From Parvularcula sp964556115 (lineage in GTDB: Bacteria; Pseudomonadota; Alphaproteobacteria; Caulobacterales; Parvularculaceae): a DNA stretch of 64,000 nt. The notes beneath the pieces were generated by a model that did not search any database, had not been told where the DNA came from, and saw only the letters and a list, made by a program, of their open reading frames with translations. Of this stretch, positions 60,042 through 64,000 are shown one piece after another. The stretch covers positions 21,689 through 85,688 of the forward strand of contig CAZKVC010000011.1 of the NCBI GenBank assembly GCA_964556115.1. Direction: 5' to 3'. The position numbers were made by a program, and so were the translations under genes. Every line of letters begins with the position of its first letter. The first letter of the stretch is position 1.

Positions 60042-62384
60042 TCAAGGCTGAAGCGGCGTCGGTGCGAAGTCCCGCACCTGCTGGTCGAGCCCTGTGCGCT
60101 GGTCCGGGGTCAGGCGCGCTGCAAGAAGGTCCGCCTTGTCCTGGGCCGCGCGGTCGCCGCGGCGTCCGGCAAGCGCGTACCAGAGGTAGCTTTCCTCGAG
60201 GTCGCGACGCTCTTCGGGCAGGTAGGTATTGTCCGGATCGAAGAGGGTGCCGAGGTTGAACATCGCGGCCGTCAGCCCGGCCTCGGCCGAGCGGCGGAAG
60301 CCTTCAAGGGCGGCTTCCACATTGACAGGACCGCCGATGCCGTTCGCATCAAGATAGGCGACCCGGTGGATGGCCCTGAGGTGCCCGCCTTCTGCTGCCT
60401 CGGTGAACCACCGCCTTGCGGTGGTGCCGTTTTCGATGACGCCGTCGCCTGTCAGATAGGCCTCGCCGAGGTCGTGCATGGCAAGAACCGACCCGGCCTC
60501 GGCGGCGCGGACGAGCATGGCCATGCCTGCGGTGATCTCGGTGGGATCGGTTGCCGTGGCGAGCTGCTGCTTGGCGTCCGTATAAAGACGGGACGCTTGA
60601 GGAAGGCTGGCTTCGGACGAAGGCGCAGCCTGTTGGGCAGGGGCGGCCGAGGCCGTTGCGACCCGGCGGTCCATCGGCTCGACAATGACGGGATCGGCCA
60701 CTTCGCCGCCGGTCAGGCGCAGGGCCGTCAGCCCGATCACCACGACGACAGCGCCGATCAGAAGCCAGGCGAGCGTGTTGTTGTTGTCCTGCGGCTCGGC
60801 CACCAGGCCGCGCACCATGCGGGAGAAACGCTCGGTGAAAGAGGGGCGGTCCGGCGCGAAGGGATCGTCTTCACCGCTGCGGAACCGGCCCTCGAAATCG
60901 TCGTCGCGCTCGAAGGCATCGAAGCGCGGACCCTCATCCCACTCATAGGAGGCCGGCTCTTCGCGGAGGGCGGGTTCGGGCTCAGAGCGGAAAGCGCTGG
61001 TTTCGGGGGCTGGCTCGTCTTTCGTGCTGAAGAAACCGGCCGCCGCGCTGCGCTCATCGTCCCGGGACTGAAGCCCGCCCGACTTTTCTGGCTGAGGCGG
61101 TTCATCCTGCGCATCGAGTGAGGGGAGGGGATCCGACGGCTCGGCCGGGCGGGTGTCCGCGGTCTTTTCCGCTGGCGGCTGGGGCGGCGTTCCGAGCGAG
61201 AAGCCGAGAGGGTCTTCGAACGCGCGGTCGAATTCGTCTTCGGCGGCTTCCGCTTCGGCGAAATCGGCGAGGATCGCGGAAGGCCCGCCTATGGGCTCGG
61301 CGCTGACGGTGGTAACATCGGTGCTCTGCGGCTCGGCATTGATGCGGCCTTCGAGGCGGTCGATCACGGCCGAGAACGCGCCCTGAAGGGCGTCGACCCG
61401 GTCGGCGGCATCATCAACGGCCTGCTTCATCGCGGCCGGGGTACCGTGCGCGCTTTCTCCTGCCGAAAGGCCGGAGCACTCCTGGCGCAGGCTTTCGAGG
61501 GACTGCGCCACGCGGCTGATGCCCTCGGCTGAACGCTGCTCGCCGAGTTCGATCTTGTCGGAAAGCCGGGCCACGCTGCCTTCGAGCGTGCGGATATGAT
61601 CGCTGGTGCGCTTGATCTCACTGCCGAGGAGCTGGAGGCGCTGGCTGGTGCGGTCGATGAAAGTGGGGTCCTGGGACTCCGAGGCTGCGCGGGCGAGTTC
61701 CAGCGCTTCCTTGACCAGGCTCTCGGTCTCGGTGACCCGCTGGGTGGTGCCGTCGATCGCTTCGGTCAGGCCGCTGAGCTCTCCGCGCAGTTGATCGTCT
61801 TCCGCATCAAGACGCCGCTTGAGCTCTTCGATCAGGTTCTCATTGGCTTCAAGGCGGCTGTCGGTGTCTTCGCGCGCGCTTTCGACCTGCTCGACGAGGG
61901 TGGAAAGCGCACGCTCCAGCGCGACGAGGCTCTTCACCCAGGAGTTCTTCTCGTTGGCCCCTTCGAGGCGGTCGAGCCGCTCGGCGAGACCTTCCGGCGC
62001 ACTCAGGTTCTCGGTCTCGCGCTCAAGGCGCTTGACCCGCTCGAAGACGGTTTCGAGACCGCGGTTGAGACCGCCCATCGCTTCACGGGACTGCACTTCA
62101 CCGGTCTGCAGCGCCTTTTCGGCAGTCTTGAGGCGCTCGTTCAGCCGGTTGAGAGTGTCCACCACACCGCGAAGCTGATCGGTGGTGACGCCGGAAACGA
62201 TTTTTTCCTGGCCCGCGGCATCGGGGGTATCGTCATGGGCCTCGTCGAGGCCCTTCTCCCGGATCATCTCGGTGATGAATTCGCCAAGCGTCATGCCGCG
62301 GCGGCGCGCAAGCTCTTTCGCGACCGAGCGTGCATCGTGGTCGATGCCTTTGACGCTCCATGGGACATTGGACTTGGCGCTCAT
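60042..62384 (-). CDS. Coiled-coil, single-pass, Sel1-repeat protein (PodJ-like layout)
   Basis: This is a 780-residue protein. The first 60 residues are basic and ribbon-helix-like. Long coiled coil spans about 60-345, then an acidic, Pro-rich disordered stretch. One transmembrane helix (TLAWLLIGAVVVVIGLTALRL, about 572-592) leads to a periplasmic C-terminus with Sel1 repeats (MLVRAAEAGSVLAMHDLGEAY, WFTEAAEGGHLRAIHRVAYL, and others). This layout matches alphaproteobacterial polar organisers such as PodJ. Actual polar function is inferred. Confidence 0.8.
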   Translation of the reverse strand: MSAKSNVPWSVKGIDHDARSVAKELARRRGMTLGEFITEMIREKGLDEAHDDTPDAAGQEKIVSGVTTDQLRGVVDTLNRLNERLKTAEKALQTGEVQSREAMGGLNRGLETVFERVKRLERETENLSAPEGLAERLDRLEGANEKNSWVKSLVALERALSTLVEQVESAREDTDSRLEANENLIEELKRRLDAEDDQLRGELSGLTEAIDGTTQRVTETESLVKEALELARAASESQDPTFIDRTSQRLQLLGSEIKRTSDHIRTLEGSVARLSDKIELGEQRSAEGISRVAQSLESLRQECSGLSAGESAHGTPAAMKQAVDDAADRVDALQGAFSAVIDRLEGRINAEPQSTDVTTVSAEPIGGPSAILADFAEAEAAEDEFDRAFEDPLGFSLGTPPQPPAEKTADTRPAEPSDPLPSLDAQDEPPQPEKSGGLQSRDDERSAAAGFFSTKDEPAPETSAFRSEPEPALREEPASYEWDEGPRFDAFERDDDFEGRFRSGEDDPFAPDRPSFTERFSRMVRGLVAEPQDNNNTLAWLLIGAVVVVIGLTALRLTGGEVADPVIVEPMDRRVATASAAPAQQAAPSSEASLPQASRLYTDAKQQLATATDPTEITAGMAMLVRAAEAGSVLAMHDLGEAYLTGDGVIENGTTARRWFTEAAEGGHLRAIHRVAYLDANGIGGPVNVEAALEGFRRSAEAGLTAAMFNLGTLFDPDNTYLPEERRDLEESYLWYALAGRRGDRAAQDKADLLAARLTPDQRTGLDQQVRDFAPTPLQP

Positions 62385-62581
62385 GAGGTCCCTTGTTGCC
62401 CGCTTCGCGCACCGTGAAAAGAGTCCGCCGGCACTGATTGGTTCAGAAGCGAACGGGTTAATGCGATTTCAACCCTTGGTGAACCGCGACGCTTAACAAT
62501 CTCCTAAAAAATTTTCGCCCGCCTCAACCACAGGTAGCAACCCGCTCTGGGGTAAAGAGGACAACCCGGCGCGACCTTCAG

Positions 62582-62627
62582 CGCTTTGCCTTCCATCGCC
62601 GATGCGACTACGACCTCTGGCAAAGCG
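62582..62627. repeat. 9-bp inverted repeat upstream of the acyl-CoA dehydrogenase gene
   Basis: CGCTTTGCC (62582-62590) and GGCAAAGCG (62619-62627) are exact inverted copies separated by 28 bp. They lie in the 294-bp gap between the Sel1 gene and the dehydrogenase, about 50 bp before its ATG. They could bind a repressor of fatty-acid genes (for example a TetR/FadR type) or form an mRNA hairpin. The rest of the gap holds nothing that I recognise. Confidence 0.45.
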
Positions 62628-62678
62628 AAACGGCGCCGCGCCCGCCAACTGGGCCGTCGCCCCGATGGAGGAGCATCC

Positions 62679-64000
62679 ATGCCCATCTATGAAGCCCCCG
62701 TACGGGACATGCAGTTCCTGCTGCACGACGTCCTGAAGCTTCAGAACTACTCCAACCTGCCCGGCTTCGCCGATGCGACCCCGGACGTGATCGACGCCTT
62801 TCTCGAAGAGAGCGCGAAGTGGCACCGCGACGTGCTCGCGCCCCTCAACCGCGTCGGTGACCTCGAGGGCGCGAAGCGCAATGACGATGGTTCGGTGACA
62901 ACGCCGACCGGCTTCAAGGATGCCTACAAACAATTCTGCGAGAACGGCTTCGGCGCGATCGCGATGGACCCGGACTATGGCGGGCAGGGCCTGCCGGTGA
63001 CCCTCGCTTACGCCGTCAACGAGATGAGCTCCGCCGCCAACCAGGCCTTTGCCATGTATCCCGGCCTTTCCGCCGGTGCGTGGCGCGCGATCCATGCCAA
63101 CGCTTCAGACGAGCAGAAGCGGACTTACCTTCCCAAGATGACCACCGGCGAGTGGACCGGCACGATGAACCTGACCGAGCCGCAGTGCGGTACGGATCTG
63201 GGCCTCATCCGCTCCAAGGCCGTTCCCCAGGGTGACGGCACCTACAAGATCAGCGGTCAGAAGATCTGGATCTCGGCCGGTGAGCACGACATGGCGGACA
63301 ACATCATCCACCTTGTCCTGGCGCGGATCGAAGGCGCGCCGGAAGGCATCAAGGGCATCTCGCTCTTCATCGTGCCGAAATTCATCGTCAACGAGGATGG
63401 AAGCCTTGGCGAGAAGAACGGCGTTTCCTGCGGCGGTCTTGAAGAGAAGATGGGCATTCACGGCAATGCCACCTGCGTCATGAACTATGACGAGGCGACC
63501 GGCTATCTCGTCGGCGAGGAACACAAGGGCATGCGCGCCATGTTCGTCATGATGAACGAAGCGCGCCTCGGTGTCGGCATGCAGGGCTATGCCGCTGCCG
63601 AAGTCGCCATGCAGAACGCGGCTGCCTTCGCACGCGACCGCCTGCAGTCACGCTCGGTCACCGGCGTGAAGGCGCCCGAGAAACCTGCCGATCCAATCAT
63701 CGTCCACCCCGATGTCCGGCGTATGCTGATGGATACGAGGGCGTTCGTCGAAGGCGCTCGCGCGCTCACCTTCTGGGCGGCGCTTCATGAGGACATGAGC
63801 CACAAGGCGCCCGACGACGAGACCCGTCAGAAGTCGAACGACTATATGGCGCTCCTGACACCGATCATCAAAGCCTACATGACCGACAAGGGGAACAAGG
63901 GCGCGAATGACAGCCTGCAGGTCTTCGGCGGCTCGGGCTATTGTGAAGAATGGGGCATGAGCCAGTTCGTCCGCGATGTCCGTATCGCGATGATCTACGA
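62679..64000 (+). CDS. Acyl-CoA dehydrogenase, 3' end outside window
   Basis: An open frame from ATG 62679 (preceded by GGAGGAGC) is uninterrupted to the window edge, about 440 residues of a protein that in this subfamily is near 590. It resembles long FadE/DmdC-type FAD enzymes. The N-terminus is MPIYEAPVRDMQFLLHDVL, with MNLTEPQCGTDLG in the middle, SGQKIWISAGEHD following, and QVFGGSGYCEEWG near the edge. These oxidise long-chain or methylmercaptopropionyl CoA esters; the substrate cannot be told. Transcribed away from the Sel1 gene. Confidence 0.9.
   Translation, partial: MPIYEAPVRDMQFLLHDVLKLQNYSNLPGFADATPDVIDAFLEESAKWHRDVLAPLNRVGDLEGAKRNDDGSVTTPTGFKDAYKQFCENGFGAIAMDPDYGGQGLPVTLAYAVNEMSSAANQAFAMYPGLSAGAWRAIHANASDEQKRTYLPKMTTGEWTGTMNLTEPQCGTDLGLIRSKAVPQGDGTYKISGQKIWISAGEHDMADNIIHLVLARIEGAPEGIKGISLFIVPKFIVNEDGSLGEKNGVSCGGLEEKMGIHGNATCVMNYDEATGYLVGEEHKGMRAMFVMMNEARLGVGMQGYAAAEVAMQNAAAFARDRLQSRSVTGVKAPEKPADPIIVHPDVRRMLMDTRAFVEGARALTFWAALHEDMSHKAPDDETRQKSNDYMALLTPIIKAYMTDKGNKGANDSLQVFGGSGYCEEWGMSQFVRDVRIAMIY

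Overview
The window looks like chromosomal DNA of a GC-rich Alphaproteobacterium, possibly a marine Hyphomonadales/Parvularculaceae-type organism (genus not determinable from this sequence alone). The evidence is the gene set: SecB, Tim44-like adaptor, FabA/FabB/FabI, leucine and branched-chain keto-acid catabolism, Kdo/lipid A functions, and a long coiled-coil/Sel1 polar-protein type gene. GTG/TTG starts and 4-nt ATGA/GTGA overlaps are frequent.

Bases 1-6263 are the right part of an integrated mobile element. It carries an excisionase-like HTH gene, a strongly structured non-coding block, a small Cys-motif protein, an RstA-like replication initiation protein, an OLD-family ATPase/TOPRIM nuclease (probable defence cargo) and a P4-type tyrosine integrase. 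The element ends at a 3' half of tRNA-Arg(CCG) that has no 5' half in the window. The intact tRNA and left att site should lie to the left of base 1.

From 6417 onward the content is mostly core genome. First come peptidoglycan recycling (mpl-ldcA), tRNA-Thr and a translation cluster on the minus strand: rpmI-rplT-pheS-membrane protein-thioesterase-pheT. infC is absent from it, and pheS and pheT are separated by two genes. A PiT-type permease, Smr protein, MltA and Tim44-like protein follow, then fxsA and secB on the plus strand. Next are a degenerate tyrosine-kinase-like ATPase with a Wzz/GumC chain-length protein, a GIN-domain protein and a baeRF-like protein.

Bases 23952-34142 form a branched-chain amino acid catabolism region: BCKDH E1 alpha, E1 beta and E2, isovaleryl-CoA dehydrogenase, both methylcrotonyl-CoA carboxylase subunits and an SDR. 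Fatty-acid synthesis follows (fabI, then fabB-fabA), with an App1-type phosphatase, a membrane protein and a repetitive PRC-barrel protein between them. Bases 40094-43578 hold two orphan genes, a GST and an LpxR-like lipid A deacylase, then galU.

Between galU and a C-methyltransferase-like gene, 44501-44725 is a compact uncharacterised transcription unit: structured leader, 13-nt perfect anti-SD match, 24-codon ORF overlapped by a second short ORF, and a strong intrinsic terminator. It is the best candidate here for something undescribed. After it come a LOV histidine kinase, YmdB-type phosphodiesterase, two DUF2147 paralogues, LysR regulator, YebC, esterase, GIN-domain repeat protein, EF-P, and a PAS/degenerate-GGDEF/EAL protein. 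Then a tightly overlapping minus-strand operon runs GalE-like (catalytic Tyr and Lys missing)-VanZ-like-KdsB-hydrolase, followed by a Sel1/coiled-coil protein and an acyl-CoA dehydrogenase cut by the window end.
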